A stretch of DNA of 64,000 nucleotides from Bacillota bacterium (GCA_040754315.1 JBFMCS010000062.1:32228-96227); one strand, 5' to 3'. Shown: positions 17,260 to 26,391, counted from the first letter of the stretch. Numbers and translations: made by a program. The notes: generated from the sequence alone by a model not told the origin.

Positions 17260-17813
17260 TGCTGCGTCAATTCAAGGGTATACAGCGTTGCCCATGAAGA
17301 GGTGGAGACGCTCCCCAGGAACATCAAGAAGGGCTTGCGTTACTGCGATTTCAAGTACGCCCTGGATGACCATCTGGTGGAGGTTCTCAAGGTACTAAAT
17401 CTCCTGGGGCTGGACAGGCCTGATCCGGTGAGCGTGAAGGGGGTCGAGGTGGTGCCCAGGGACGTGGTGACGGCCCTTCTTCCCAGGTTCATCGACCTGG
17501 GTGGGAAGATAAAGGGGTGGTCCTGCGTAGGCCCGGTCATCCGTGGTGCCAAGGCCGGGGTGGAAAAGGAGTACTACGTGTACACTATGAGCAGCCATGA
17601 TGAGGCCTACCAGCGCCTCGGGGTAAACGCCACCGCATACCAGACGGGCATACCCCCCGTGGTGATCGCCGAGATGATCGCCGAGGGTGCATCCAGGGCC
17701 ATGGTGTCTTCTGCCCAGAGCAGTTTGACGCCCAGCCTATAATCCAGCGGCTCCCTGAAATGGGACTGCCTGTTTACACCAGGGAAAGCAGTCTGGCAAA
17801 GAGAGGAGAGTAA
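17260..17813 (+). pseudogene. Truncated, frameshifted saccharopine dehydrogenase-like gene
   Basis: Only the C-terminal half of a saccharopine dehydrogenase/reductase-like protein remains: VYSVAHEEVETLPR, PVSVKGVEVVPRDV and GVNATAYQTGIPPV, matching the family's catalytic domain. The NAD-binding N-terminal half is missing. One frame stops at 17742, but the natural C-terminus continues in the next frame (GHGVFCPEQFDAQ through SLAKRGE) to TAA 17811-17813; a one-base deletion near 17690 explains this. The family acts on amino-acid-derived imines or in lysine metabolism. Confidence 0.78.
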
Positions 17814-17911
17814 CGCATGCCAGGGGTAGCGGGGAAGCGGAGCCCGAGCCAAACGGGTGGGGTTGTGGGTTGGGCTTCTGGCAAAGGCACGGTGGGGGGG
17901 ACCGGCAGAGA

Positions 17912-17968
17912 GCCCGGAGCATGCGCTCCGGGCAAGGCGGGAACCGGGGCACGCACCCCGCGTGCCCC
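17912..17968 (-). terminator. Tandem GC-rich hairpins downstream of grpE
   Basis: Two perfect 9-bp stems: GCCCGGAGC/GCTCCGGGC (17912-17933, 4-base loop) and GGGGCACGC/GCGTGCCCC (17946-17968, 5-base loop). They lie just past the grpE stop on its strand. There is no T-run, so they may serve transcript end formation or stability rather than classic intrinsic termination. Confidence 0.4.
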
Positions 17969-17992
17969 AGCCTCGATACCCCTTCTTTTCCC

Positions 17993-18517
17993 CTACTTGG
18001 CCGGCCTTGCCACCTTGACCTTTGCCGGCCTGAGGACCTCGTCGTGGAAGGTGTAGCCCTTCTCCAGTTCCTCGCACACAGTCTCCTCGTCTACCCCGCT
18101 ACTGTCGAGGACTACAACGCACTCGTGAACCGCGGGGTCGAACCCCTTTCCTTCGCACTCGAAGGCGCACACTCCCTCGGCTATGAGCAGCTCCTGCATC
18201 TGCCGGTGGATCATCTTGACCCCCTCCAAGAAGGACACCCCGCCGGTTTCCTCTTGGCCGATGGCTCTCTCCAGGTTGTCAACAACGCCCAGGATCTTCA
18301 GGAGGAGGTCCCTTTTGCCCCGAAGGATCATGCGCCCCAGGTCTCGTTCTGAGCGACGCCGGTAGTTCTCCATCTCCGCCCGGGCCTTTAGGAAGAGCTG
18401 CCAGTTCTCCTCAGCCTTGAGCCTTAGTTCCTCGAACTCGTTCCGGTCACCCTTGCCTTCCCCAGGCTCCTGGGCATCTTTGGTGTCGCACTTCATCTTG
18501 TCCTGGTTCTCGTCCAA
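17993..18517 (-). CDS. grpE: Nucleotide exchange factor GrpE
   Basis: A 174-residue DnaK cochaperone. The N-terminal half is a long charged helix (about 25-75, with FLKARAEMENYRRR), followed by LLKILGVVDNLERAI and the beta domain ending in GYTFHDEVLRPAKVKVA, the usual GrpE C-terminus. It promotes ADP release from DnaK. Last gene of an hspR-dnaK-grpE operon; no dnaJ follows. Confidence 0.96.
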   Translation of the reverse strand: MDENQDKMKCDTKDAQEPGEGKGDRNEFEELRLKAEENWQLFLKARAEMENYRRRSERDLGRMILRGKRDLLLKILGVVDNLERAIGQEETGGVSFLEGVKMIHRQMQELLIAEGVCAFECEGKGFDPAVHECVVVLDSSGVDEETVCEELEKGYTFHDEVLRPAKVKVARPAK

Positions 18518-18539
18518 TTCATGTCACCTGCCTTGGGAA

Positions 18540-20456
18540 CTACTTATCCTCGTCCTCCTCCTTGAACTCGGCATCGATCACGTTGTCGCCGGACTCCTGC
18601 TTGCGCTCTTCGCCGCCGGCAGGCCCTGTCTCAGGCCCTGCCTGGGGCTGGTCCGTGGCCTTGTAGAGTTCCTCCGCCAGCTGGTACGTTGCTGCCTTCA
18701 GTTCTTCGGTCTTGGTCTTAACGAGGTTTGCATCCTTGCCCTCCAGGGCCGACTTGAGGTCCTGCACGAGCCCCTCAACCTTGGTCTTGGTTTCCGGTGA
18801 CACCTTGTCACCCTGTTCCTTCAGGGTCTTTTCCGTGCTGTAGACCAGGCTGTCAGCAGCGTTCCTGACCTCCGCCGCTTCCTTAAAGGCCTTGTCCTCC
18901 TCCGCGTGGATGCTTGCTTCCTTCACCATGGACTCCACCTGTTCCCTGTTGAGCTGGGTCGAGGCGGTGATGGTGATCTTCTGCTCCTTGCCCGTGGCTT
19001 TATCCTTGGCAGTGACCTTCAGGATGCCGTTGGCGTCGATGTCGAACTTCACCTCGATCTGGGGTATACCCCTGGGGGCAGGCGGGATCCCCACCAGGTG
19101 GAAGCGGCCCAGGGTCCTGTTCCTCCTGGCCTCGCCGAATTCACCCTGGAGCACGTGGATCTCCACCATTGTCTGGTTATCCGCAGCCGTTGTGAATACC
19201 TGGCTCTTCTCCGTGGGTATTGTGGTGTTCCTCTCGATGAGGTGAGTAGTGACGCCCCCAAGGGTTTCGATGCCGAGGGAGAGGGGGGTAACGTCCAGCA
19301 ACACAACATCCTTGACGTCTCCTGCCAGAACGCCTGCCTGGATGGCTGCCCCCACGGCCACCACTTCGTCAGGGTTGACTCCCCGGTGTGGCTCCTTGCC
19401 AGTGAGCTTCCTTATCAGCTCCTGGATCACCGGCATCCGGGTAGCGCCGCCCACCAGGATCACCTCATCCAGGTCCTCGGGCTTCAACTTGGCGTCCGCC
19501 AGCGCCTTGCGGAAGGGCCCTACTGTCCTTTCCGTGAGGTGGGCCGTGATCTCCTCGAACTTGGCCCGGGTGATCTTCATCTCAAGGTGCTTGGGCCCGG
19601 ACTGGTCCGCGGTGATGAAGGGTAGGCTAATAGTGGTCTCGAACACCGTAGACAGTTCCGTCTTGGCCTTCTCCGCCGCCTCCAGGAGCCGCTGGAGGGC
19701 CTGGCGGTCCTTGGTGAGGTCGATCCCCTGGTCCTTCTTGAACTCGCCGGCCACATACTCAAGGAGGGCATGATCGTAGTCGTCGCCGCCAAGGTGAGTG
19801 TCACCGTTGGTGGACTTCACCTGGAATACGCCGTCACCCACATCCAGTATTGAGACGTCGAAGGTGCCACCCCCCAGGTCCCACACGAGGATGGTCTCAC
19901 TTGCCTTCTTGTCCAGGCCGTAGGCCAGGGATGCCGCCGTAGGCTCGTTGATGATACGCAGGACCTCCAGGCCGGCAATGCGGCCCGCGTCCTTCGTTGC
20001 CTGCCTCTGGGCGTCGTTGAAGTAGGCGGGTACCGTTATGACTGCCTTGGTGACTGGCCCTCCCAGGTACTTCTCGGCGTCCTCCTTCATCTTCCTGAGG
20101 ATCATGGCAGAAATCTCTTCCGGGGTATAGTCCTTCCCCGTGCTGGGTATATTCACACGAACTCCCTGGTTGGGGCCGGGATCCACCTTGTAGGGGACGA
20201 TCTTCATCTCCTCGGTGACCTCGTCGTGCCGCCGGCCCATGAAACGCTTGATGGAGGACACTGTATTCTCCGGGTTCAGGACACCCTGCCGCTTGGCCAA
20301 GAGGCCTACCAGCCGTTCCCCGGCCTTCGTGAAGGCCACCACTGAGGGGGTAAGCCGGGAACCCTCGGAGTTGATAATCACCGTGGGCTTGCCCGCTTCC
20401 ATCACAGCTATCACGGAGTTCGTGGTACCAAGGTCTATTCCCACAACCTTACTCAC
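18540..20456 (-). CDS. dnaK: Hsp70 chaperone DnaK
   Basis: A 638-residue ATP-dependent chaperone of normal length. N-terminal ATPase domain opens with [12 protein letters not shown] and has [15 protein letters not shown] and [11 protein letters not shown]; the substrate domain contains [14 protein letters not shown]; the C-terminal tail is acidic and ends DEDK. Its start overlaps the end of the MerR-type regulator by 8 bases, so translation is coupled to that repressor gene. Confidence 0.98.
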   Translation of the reverse strand: MSKVVGIDLGTTNSVIAVMEAGKPTVIINSEGSRLTPSVVAFTKAGERLVGLLAKRQGVLNPENTVSSIKRFMGRRHDEVTEEMKIVPYKVDPGPNQGVRVNIPSTGKDYTPEEISAMILRKMKEDAEKYLGGPVTKAVITVPAYFNDAQRQATKDAGRIAGLEVLRIINEPTAASLAYGLDKKASETILVWDLGGGTFDVSILDVGDGVFQVKSTNGDTHLGGDDYDHALLEYVAGEFKKDQGIDLTKDRQALQRLLEAAEKAKTELSTVFETTISLPFITADQSGPKHLEMKITRAKFEEITAHLTERTVGPFRKALADAKLKPEDLDEVILVGGATRMPVIQELIRKLTGKEPHRGVNPDEVVAVGAAIQAGVLAGDVKDVVLLDVTPLSLGIETLGGVTTHLIERNTTIPTEKSQVFTTAADNQTMVEIHVLQGEFGEARRNRTLGRFHLVGIPPAPRGIPQIEVKFDIDANGILKVTAKDKATGKEQKITITASTQLNREQVESMVKEASIHAEEDKAFKEAAEVRNAADSLVYSTEKTLKEQGDKVSPETKTKVEGLVQDLKSALEGKDANLVKTKTEELKAATYQLAEELYKATDQPQAGPETGPAGGEERKQESGDNVIDAEFKEEDEDK

Positions 20457-20736
20457 TGCTCTTCACCTTCCCTTCTTCTTTTGCCATTACCGCTTCCATG
20501 TGGAGTATGGCCTTGACTCCAGCCACGTTAACCCCGTTCACCTTCATCAGGCGGCATATCCTCCCAAGGATCTTAAGGTCGTTCTGGGAGTAAAGCCTTG
20601 CCCTCTTCCGGGTCCTCAAGGGCTCCACAAGGCCCTTGCGCTCAAGGAGTCTAAGCATGTGAGGGCTCACCCCCAGCAATCTTGCGGCTACCCCTATAGT
20701 GTAAACGGGCTCATCTGGTCCCTGTATACCCTCCAT
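20449..20736 (-). CDS. hspR: HspR-like MerR-family heat-shock regulator
   Basis: About 95 residues: a MerR-type winged helix beginning [22 protein letters not shown], then [11 protein letters not shown] and a short helix, as in HspR. In other bacteria HspR binds DnaK and represses the dnaK operon. An upstream start at 20799 lies inside the -35 box of the promoter, so ATG 20736, 11 bases after GAGGAG, is used. It is the first gene here, whereas in actinobacteria hspR is usually last. Exact HspR operator repeats were not seen. Confidence 0.85.
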   Translation of the reverse strand: MEGIQGPDEPVYTIGVAARLLGVSPHMLRLLERKGLVEPLRTRKRARLYSQNDLKILGRICRLMKVNGVNVAGVKAILHMEAVMAKEEGKVKSSE

Positions 20737-20770
20737 TCCCGCTTCACTCCTCGTTCCGGTCCCTAAGAGA

Positions 20771-20799
20771 ATTATAGAAAGCCTGCGTGGTTCTGTCAA
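20771..20799 (-). promoter_or_regulatory. Perfect vegetative promoter of hspR-dnaK-grpE
   Basis: On the minus strand TTGACA (20799-20794), 17 bases, TATAAT (20776-20771): both boxes exact consensus with ideal spacing. Transcription should start near 20764, about 28 bases before the hspR start codon. Such a strong promoter fits a gene set held down by a repressor. Confidence 0.9.
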
Positions 20800-20910
20800 T
20801 AATGTTAATATGGCTGAATGAGATAATCTAGGGGAGGTTGCCAGGGCAATTGGAAAGCGGGTGGTTTCCCACCCGCTCCTGAGTTGCGTCTTTCGGGCTC
20901 TGAGAGGTGC

Positions 20911-21942
20911 CTAGTAAACACCCTGTCCCGAGTAGGCCATGTGACCCTGGGCATAGGGACTTGCCCTGAAGCCCACGCCTTGCCCGTAGCCGCCGGCTCC
21001 CACTCCATAGCGGGTGCCCGGAGGCCCGAAGGTCTCAGTCCTGGCCCAGTCGGGAAGCCCTGTGGCGTACCCTCCATATCCCATGCCATACCCGCCCTGG
21101 TAGATGCCCTGCTGCTGCATGGGACTTGGGTGCGCCGGCTGGTAACCGTAGCCGCCGGCTCCCACTCCATAGCGGGTGCCCGGAGGCCCGAAGGTCTCAG
21201 TCCTGGCCCAGTCGGGAAGCCCTGTGGCGTACCCTCCATATCCCATGCCATACCCGCCCTGGTAGATGCCCTGCTGCTGCAGGGGACTTGGCTGGAACCC
21301 GTAACCGCCAGCCCCTACGCCGTACCTCGTGCCCGGAGGCCCGAAGGTCTCAGTCCTGGTCCAGCTGGGGATCTGGCCCATGGTGTAGTAGGGGCTCTGG
21401 TAGATCCCCTGCTGGCCACCGTAGCCTCCCCCGATGCTCCCCGCAGACATGGCGTCCTGGTAAATGGCGCCCTGAGCCTGTGAGTAGGGGTCTTGGTAGA
21501 TGCCTTGCTGTACATAGGGGTTCATTCGATATCCTCCCGTCTGTCCCGCGGCAGGCCCACCGGCTTGGTAAATGCTGTCTTGACCCACCTGGGAGTAGTA
21601 GCCACCCGGGTTGCCCTGGGCGGTGGGACTCTGGCGCCCCCCTCCGGGAGCACCGCTGATGGCTTGACTTGCCTCCGACGCAGTGTTGCTCAGCCTGTTG
21701 AGCATCTGAGGATCAACCCCAGTAACCCGGTACCAACCCTTGGAACTTAGATAGTCGAACACCTTCTTGGCATGCTCCTGGACATCCCCATGGATCTGCT
21801 TGAAGACGTTGCGGACCTGCGGGTTAGAGGCCTCCAGCGTTGCCTTGTTGTAAAGATCCGAGAAGTACTTTTCGGAGGTCAACAGGTCTTCAGCGATTTC
21901 GCGATCCCCTAACCCAGGGATGCCCGGCCCTATCATGGACAT
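20911..21942 (-). CDS. CotF-like spore coat protein with Gly/Tyr/Gln-rich repeats
   Basis: About 343 residues. The N-terminal 85 residues form a helical, ferritin-like CotF-type domain (DREIAEDLLTSEKYFSDLYN, VQEHAKKVFDYLSSKGWY). The rest is low-complexity and repeated: GIYQ, GGYGMGYGGYAT, and the block WARTETFGPPGTRYGVGAGG present three times. Such sequences suit a cross-linked outer coat or exosporium layer. ATG 21942 is preferred to ATG 21948 for spacing from AAGGGGG. The related small gene at 21961 lies upstream on the same strand. Confidence 0.8.
   Translation of the reverse strand: MSMIGPGIPGLGDREIAEDLLTSEKYFSDLYNKATLEASNPQVRNVFKQIHGDVQEHAKKVFDYLSSKGWYRVTGVDPQMLNRLSNTASEASQAISGAPGGGRQSPTAQGNPGGYYSQVGQDSIYQAGGPAAGQTGGYRMNPYVQQGIYQDPYSQAQGAIYQDAMSAGSIGGGYGGQQGIYQSPYYTMGQIPSWTRTETFGPPGTRYGVGAGGYGFQPSPLQQQGIYQGGYGMGYGGYATGLPDWARTETFGPPGTRYGVGAGGYGYQPAHPSPMQQQGIYQGGYGMGYGGYATGLPDWARTETFGPPGTRYGVGAGGYGQGVGFRASPYAQGHMAYSGQGVY
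20986..21380. repeat. Near-identical tandem repeats inside the coat gene
   Basis: The block starting gtagccgccggctccc at 20986 recurs at 21148 (period 162 bases, 54 codons), with about 140 bases identical except one base; a diverged third copy starts at 21301 (153-base spacing). Both spacings are multiples of three, so copy-number change keeps the reading frame. Confidence 0.9.
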
Positions 21943-21960
21943 CAACATTCCCCCTTTCCG

Positions 21961-22149
21961 CTAACATCCTACCTGCCCGGTCAACATGTCGAAGTGCCTT
22001 CTATGGGAATCGTGAACCTCCTGGCACATCTGCCTCAACTGAGGGTCCCTCACCTGCGATACGCAGGATGACACCTTCTGCAGTAAGAGCTTCTCCCCTC
22101 GTATGCACTCGTCGAGGAACCATGCCTCAGTCTGGCTGAGGTTTGGCAT
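21961..22149 (-). CDS. Small CotF-like helical protein
   Basis: A 62-residue helical protein (LSQTEAWFLDECIRGEKLLL ... DSHRRHFDMLTG) resembling the short CotF-like proteins found beside coat genes in sporulating Firmicutes. ATG 22149 has GGAGGTG about nine bases upstream. It precedes the repeat-containing coat protein by 18 bases, so the two are co-transcribed; a partner role in the coat is inferred. Confidence 0.65.
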   Translation of the reverse strand: MPNLSQTEAWFLDECIRGEKLLLQKVSSCVSQVRDPQLRQMCQEVHDSHRRHFDMLTGQVGC

Positions 22150-22273
22150 CCAGGCTTACACCTCCTCGTGGCTTCTTCTGGACGTTGTACCGAGATATAG
22201 GATGCCACAGGGAATGCAGGGTATTCATGAGATGAGGAATCCAGGCGGGATTTTCGCGGGCGGGGCAACGCAA

Positions 22274-22302
22274 GGCCCGGGTGTTCCGGTATCGCCCGGG
22301 CC
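22274..22302 (-). terminator. Hairpin downstream of ferritin
   Basis: GGCCCGGG ... CCCGGGCC, a perfect 8-bp stem with a 13-base loop, starting about 27 bases past the ferritin stop on its strand. The T-run is weak (TTGCGTT), so the terminator role is probable rather than certain. Confidence 0.5.
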
Positions 22303-22328
22303 TCGGTTCTTAGTGTTCAAGAAGCGGG

Positions 22329-22847
22329 CTACCGGGGGGTCCCGCTTGGGGCTGGCGTGAAGACCCTCTGGCCCAGTTCCTTATCGAGGAGGTAGACAGA
22401 ACTGCCGTCTTGGCCCACGAGCTTGATCTTTTCAAGGAGATGTTCCGCGGTAGATTCCTCCTCGACCTGCTCGTCCACGAACCACTGCAGGAAGCTGTAG
22501 GTGGCGTGATCCCGCTCGTCTAGGGCCATGTCCACCAGGTCGTTGATGAGCCCGGTAACCTTGCGCTCATGCTCTATAACCCCCTCGAACACCGCCAGGG
22601 GCGAGGTCCACGTGGCAGGAGGGCCAGCGATGGGCTTGAGGTTAACCCTGCCTCCGCGGGCCACAACGAAATCATAGAACCTCATGGCGTGCATGAGTTC
22701 CTCCTGGGCCTGCACCCTCATCCAGTGAGCAAAGCCTTCCAGGTTCGTGGAGTGCAGGTAGGCCGACATGGAGAGGTAGAGGTAGGCGGAGTAGAGCTCG
22801 GCGTTTACCTGGCCGTTGAGAGCATCCTGGAGTCTATCCTTCAGCAC
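22329..22847 (-). CDS. ftnA: Ferritin (non-heme iron storage protein)
   Basis: A 172-residue four-helix ferritin. Ferroxidase-centre residues visible: Glu in LNGQVNAELYSAY, the QAQEELMHAMRFYD Glu/His cluster, and Glu in VIEHERKV. It oxidises Fe(II) and stores iron in a 24-mer in the cytoplasm. GTG start with AAGGGA before it. Located next to spore coat genes. Confidence 0.94.
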   Translation of the reverse strand: MLKDRLQDALNGQVNAELYSAYLYLSMSAYLHSTNLEGFAHWMRVQAQEELMHAMRFYDFVVARGGRVNLKPIAGPPATWTSPLAVFEGVIEHERKVTGLINDLVDMALDERDHATYSFLQWFVDEQVEEESTAEHLLEKIKLVGQDGSSVYLLDKELGQRVFTPAPSGTPR

Positions 22848-23049
22848 TTGCCATCCCTTCCTTCAAGTGGTCTGTGACCGGAGAAGAAGTGTCACGGTCA
22901 TCTTTGGTATTCCCCGAACTGGCGTTTCCTCCTTCTCCGGTGGGGTCTTCCCGGGTACCCCCACCCTCACCCCAAGGGCGCGTCGTTAAACCGTTGCCGC
23001 CAAGTTCAACGGCACGGGCGAGGTCCTCGATCTCATCCAGGTGTAAAGA

Positions 23050-23915
23050 GGAAGCAGGTGGAGCGAAGCCTCCCCCGCGGTACAGCGGTTGCCTTCACCG
23101 TACTCATCGTGGGGAAACTGCACTAAGACTATGGGTTTTTAGCTCCTGAGATCCAGCACCCGCTTGCGGAAGCGTTCCCTTGCGTCCTCCTCCAGCACCC
23201 ACCCGGGGTTGGGGCAGGGGTCACAGGGAACGTACTCGCTAGAGAATCCCAGGGAGCACCCCTTGCGGATCATCTCATCGACGAACCCCTCCCGGCCCAG
23301 CTCCTCGCTGTTCTGGGCGGTGGTAGTGGCGGCAAAACCGAAGGGGGCTCCGGCGTCTGCAAGGCGCCCCATGGCCAGGAAAGCCGCCTCGTGGGCACCG
23401 GGCCCGCGACGCCCGTCAGTGTTGTCCTCTTGGCCCTCAATGCTTACCAGGGAAATGGTGTTGCCGCTCCTCGGGAGCTGGCGGGCATCCCCCCCAATAC
23501 AAGCGAACCGTTGGTGATGACTAAGAGGGGGCGCCGGTGGCTTCGTACGAGGCCCACCAGGCCAGGACGGGTGAAGGGCTCCCCGCCTTGTCACCAATAC
23601 GGCCAGGACACTCAGGTCCTCCGCTTCAGATAACGGGGAATCCAGTTCCAGGGTGGACAGTTCATCCTGGGTGGAGCGCCCCCGGGAGTAACAGCCAAGG
23701 CAGTTGTAGCTACACCGCACGGTGGGACTTAGGACCACTACCGTGGGGATGTGCATCCCCGTCTTGGCCTGTTGCCTTGCGCGGCGTCTCCTGGTCACCC
23801 CAAGGCGGTACCCGGCGCGGAGCATGAAGACCACGTGGCTAGGTCCCGAGCGCCCCACATGATCAGCTTCGGATCTCATGAGCCTCCCGGCGCCAGGGGC
23901 CCGGCTCACCTTCAC
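23050..23915 (-). pseudogene. Broken radical SAM gene
   Basis: The radical SAM motif CSYNCLGC (CxxxCxxC) is intact after an N-terminal region, but the next stretch (GGEPFTRPGLVGLV, LLVITNGSLV) lies in another frame between about 23480 and 23590 before the frame returns at SGNTISLVSIEGQEDN. A TAA at 23139-23141 then interrupts homologous sequence that continues as KPIVLVQFPHDEYGEGNRC. Two frameshifts plus a stop mark it as dead. The pattern recalls radical SAM/SPASM peptide- or cofactor-modifying enzymes; no partner gene was seen. Confidence 0.8.
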
Positions 23916-24215
23916 AGCACCGCTCTTTAGAATGGCCCCTTCTTTTTCCTTCCTTGACCCTTAGCCCTTCTGTTCATTCAGCGACTTGGCGGCGATTCCT
24001 TTTTCATTTCCAGCCTATACAGGAAGTCTCCAAGAATCGTGGGGGGGTGCCTGCTGTGGAACCCGGCGTCCCACCTCAGGAGATTGCTTTGTTACCGGAT
24101 TGTTATGTAAAACTGGTCCCCATTTTGCCCCGGTTTGTCGATTTATCTGATATGCTGGACGAGGGCCACTAGAACCCCATAGCAGCCGGACCGGCAAGAA
24201 TGAGGAGGGGAGCCC
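23916..24215. other. Intergenic region without a recognisable gene
   Basis: About 300 bases between the radical SAM pseudogene and the phospholipase-like gene, less GC-rich than the flanks (for example TTGTTACCGGATTGTTATG near 24088). It probably carries the promoter of the phospholipase-like gene, but no well-spaced boxes can be assigned. Confidence 0.3.
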
Positions 24216-24920
24216 TTGACCTCACTCCGCCAGGTGGCGGACACCACCAGCCTCACCCTGTGCAAGGTGGCGCTGTGCATGGCCTTGCCCTTCCAGCGCT
24301 GGATAACCCCTGTGCATTCCACTCATAGCTTCATCAACAGCCAGGCCATTAATATCCTCCGGGCCGACGGGCACACCAGGTGGGCCGGTCTTGCCGAGAA
24401 GTACTTTGACCTGTGGAACACTGGGACCTACTGCGCAGACCATCACTACAGGAACACCACCCACCACTTTAACCTGAAGACCGGGCGGGGCCTCTGGCGC
24501 TGGCCCAGCGCAGTGGATGTGATCGGCGGCTTCTGGGATGAGGCGCTGTCCGCCTGGCGCTCCGGGCACCAAGGGCGGGCCTTCTTCTGGCTTGGGGCGG
24601 TGGTCCACCTGGTACAGGACCTCTGCGAGCCCCATCACGCCAGGGCCACCGTACTTCACGGCCACAGGAGGTTCGAGAGGTGGGCCGCGGCGAACAAGGA
24701 TGTTTATGTTCTGCCCCAGGGCGGGATATATGACCTGGGGAACAGGCCTGAGGAGTGGGCCGTGGCCAACGCGGGGGTGGCGTGGGAGATGTTCCCCCTG
24801 GTGACCGACAGCTCAAACCTTGAGGACTACTCCTCGGCCACGGGCATCCTGCTCCCCCGGGCCCAGGCCACCACCGCGGGACTTGTGGGAAGGTTCCTGG
24901 CGGTGGCTGAAGGTACGTGA
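24216..24920 (+). CDS. Zinc-dependent phospholipase C-like protein (PLC/S1-P1 nuclease fold)
   Basis: A 234-residue all-helical protein. Metal-site motifs in order: THSFINSQAI near residue 35, DHHYRNTTHHFN near 75, GAVVHLVQDLCEPHHA near 128-143, and a late NAGVAWEMF. These match the trinuclear zinc site of bacterial phospholipase C. Secreted members need a signal peptide cut before a Trp ligand; the N-terminus here is only weakly hydrophobic (LCKVALCMALPFQRW), so export is uncertain. TTG start behind GAGGGGAG. Related proteins occur in many sporulating Clostridia. Confidence 0.8.
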   Translation: MTSLRQVADTTSLTLCKVALCMALPFQRWITPVHSTHSFINSQAINILRADGHTRWAGLAEKYFDLWNTGTYCADHHYRNTTHHFNLKTGRGLWRWPSAVDVIGGFWDEALSAWRSGHQGRAFFWLGAVVHLVQDLCEPHHARATVLHGHRRFERWAAANKDVYVLPQGGIYDLGNRPEEWAVANAGVAWEMFPLVTDSSNLEDYSSATGILLPRAQATTAGLVGRFLAVAEGT

Positions 24921-25074
24921 AGGGATGAGCCAGCAAGAGGGGGCAGGTGTTCAATGTCCTCAAGATACCCGCATGGGGTAGTGTAGTTCAGCTATGTTCC
25001 ATAAGCACATTCATTTAGATGACTATCAATCTTGTTCAGGAAAGCCTTCCCTCCGGGTGGGGTCTGTAGCGCTT

Positions 25075-25235
25075 TCATATCCACATATCACGGGCCCATG
25101 AAGAAGCGCCTGCAATCCTACCTGTATGAATATTTTTACCGATTCAACCGAAGGTGGTGGCAACCAGAACTCTTTGACCGTCTACTCTCAGCCTGCATAA
25201 CCGGCCAAATTGTCACCTATGCTGACCCAACTTGA
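25075..25235 (+). pseudogene. C-terminal remnant of an IS1595/ISXO2-type transposase
   Basis: STYHGPMKKRLQSYLYEYF and RFNRRWWQPELFDRLLSAC match the typical end of ISXO2-like (IS1595 family) DDE transposases, where a GTYHGV...YLDEFxFRFNRR block closes the protein. Nothing of the catalytic domain remains, so this is an insertion-sequence scar, lower in GC than its surroundings. Confidence 0.72.
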
Positions 25236-25329
25236 TAGTCATCTTCATTTAAGCAAGTCCCGGAGCTGTACCCTCACAGACAGTTTACCTATGGGGTTTT
25301 TCGCGCACTAGGGTTTGCCATGCTCCCAC

Positions 25330-25710
25330 CTAGTCAGATCGCCGCTGAATGTACCGGACACCGTCCAGGTCTTTGAAGTCAACATCCTGGGTCCACAGGA
25401 TGGCACCGTGGGTCCGTGCTGTCGCCAGGATGATACTGTCGGCCATAGGCAATCCCAGGTCGACTGATAGCGCGGCGGCACTCAAGGCCAGCCTGGTGTC
25501 CAATTCAACGACCTTCCCCTGGAGCATGACAGCAACAGCCTGCAACGCTTCACCTTCACTCCGCTGCTGCAGAACACGCTTGAAGACCTCGTAAAGGCTT
25601 ATCGACGGTACGAACAACTGCTTTGTGTCTTCAATTGGCTCCTGGAAGAAACCAGCGTTTGACCCGCCGGCAAAGTACTCCAGCCAGCCAGACGAATCAA
25701 CAACGTTCAT
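25330..25710 (-). CDS. vapC: VapC-like PIN-domain toxin
   Basis: A 126-residue PIN domain RNase. The acidic site is visible: Asp5 in VVDSSGWLEYF, Glu in SLYEVFKR, Asp in GLPMADSIILATA and Asp in LWTQDVDFKDL. VapC toxins cleave tRNA or rRNA when freed from their antitoxin. Its ATG overlaps the antitoxin stop (ATGA), the usual toxin-antitoxin arrangement. Confidence 0.92.
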   Translation of the reverse strand: MNVVDSSGWLEYFAGGSNAGFFQEPIEDTKQLFVPSISLYEVFKRVLQQRSEGEALQAVAVMLQGKVVELDTRLALSAAALSVDLGLPMADSIILATARTHGAILWTQDVDFKDLDGVRYIQRRSD

Positions 25711-25913
25711 AGCCGGTCCGGCTCCCGTTCTACGGTGGTATCAATACCATCAAGAAACCCTCGGGATTCCCGTACGGGTCTTACCGGGACCAGCTCAATT
25801 CGATTATTATATGCAATGACCTGGATTTTTTGCCCTGGCCTAATGCCCAGCATGTTGCGCACCCGCCGTGGTATCACCACCTGGTACTTGGTAGACACCG
25901 TTACCGTATCCAT
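25707..25913 (-). CDS. vapB: AbrB/SpoVT-like antitoxin of the VapC pair
   Basis: A 68-residue protein with a swapped-hairpin AbrB DNA-binding domain at its N-terminus (TVTVSTKYQVVIPRRVRN, GIRPGQKIQVI) and an acidic/basic C-terminal tail that should bind the toxin. ATG 25913 has GGAGGG six bases upstream; a longer frame to 26372 has no support and overlaps the gene at 26110. Confidence 0.9.
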   Translation of the reverse strand: MDTVTVSTKYQVVIPRRVRNMLGIRPGQKIQVIAYNNRIELVPVRPVRESRGFLDGIDTTVEREPDRL

Positions 25914-26109
25914 GACTCGCCCTCCTATCGATAGAGTCAGTGTATTACGGCTACATGATAACATCCCGCTGCCAGGCTGGTCAACCGGCGTTTGGTTCCA
26001 TGTGTGCGTAGCCTCCAGTGGATTCCTCATGAAGAGGCGAGCCCCCTTTGTGCTCGCTTGGGAAGGAGAGGGAGCCGGGGTGACGAAGAGTTCACCGGAG
26101 GTGAAGATA

Positions 26110-26382
26110 ATGGCGAAAGACCCCCGCATTGAGGCTCTTGCCGTGGAATCCAACTGCAACAGGGTCAAGGAGGGTGACCGCATGGTCTTCAATGGCCCCA
26201 TCCTTGACCTCGAGGAAACCACCATAGCCTGCTGCACCGCCCTGACGGCCATGTACCCGCTGGTATGCGCCTTGAGGTTCGGAATGGACCCGTCCAACTG
26301 GGGCAACCAGGACAAGATCATGACCCAGTGCCCCGACCGGGAAAGCAGCGTCACCTTCGAGCTCCGGCGCATAGACGCCTAG
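26110..26382 (+). CDS. TIGR04076-family small protein
   Basis: A 90-residue protein resembling TIGR04076 members: Cys in ESNCNRVKEGDRM, Cys-Cys in TTIACCTALTAMYP, ALRFGMDPSNW, and the closing CPDRESSVTFELRRI. Function unknown; conserved cysteines hint at metal or redox chemistry. ATG 26110 is preceded by GGAGGTGAAGATA. It converges on the end of hutI. Confidence 0.8.
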   Translation: MAKDPRIEALAVESNCNRVKEGDRMVFNGPILDLEETTIACCTALTAMYPLVCALRFGMDPSNWGNQDKIMTQCPDRESSVTFELRRIDA

Positions 26383-26391
26383 ATTAGGACC

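Noticed and set aside
20986..21380. CRISPR array
   Set aside because: The repeats are about 160 bases, adjacent, and in frame within a coat protein gene; there are no spacers.
22874..23149. Plus-strand gene between ferritin and the radical SAM remnant
   Set aside because: Low-complexity Pro/Ser-rich translation, no ribosome site, and antisense to the readable radical SAM C-terminal remnant.
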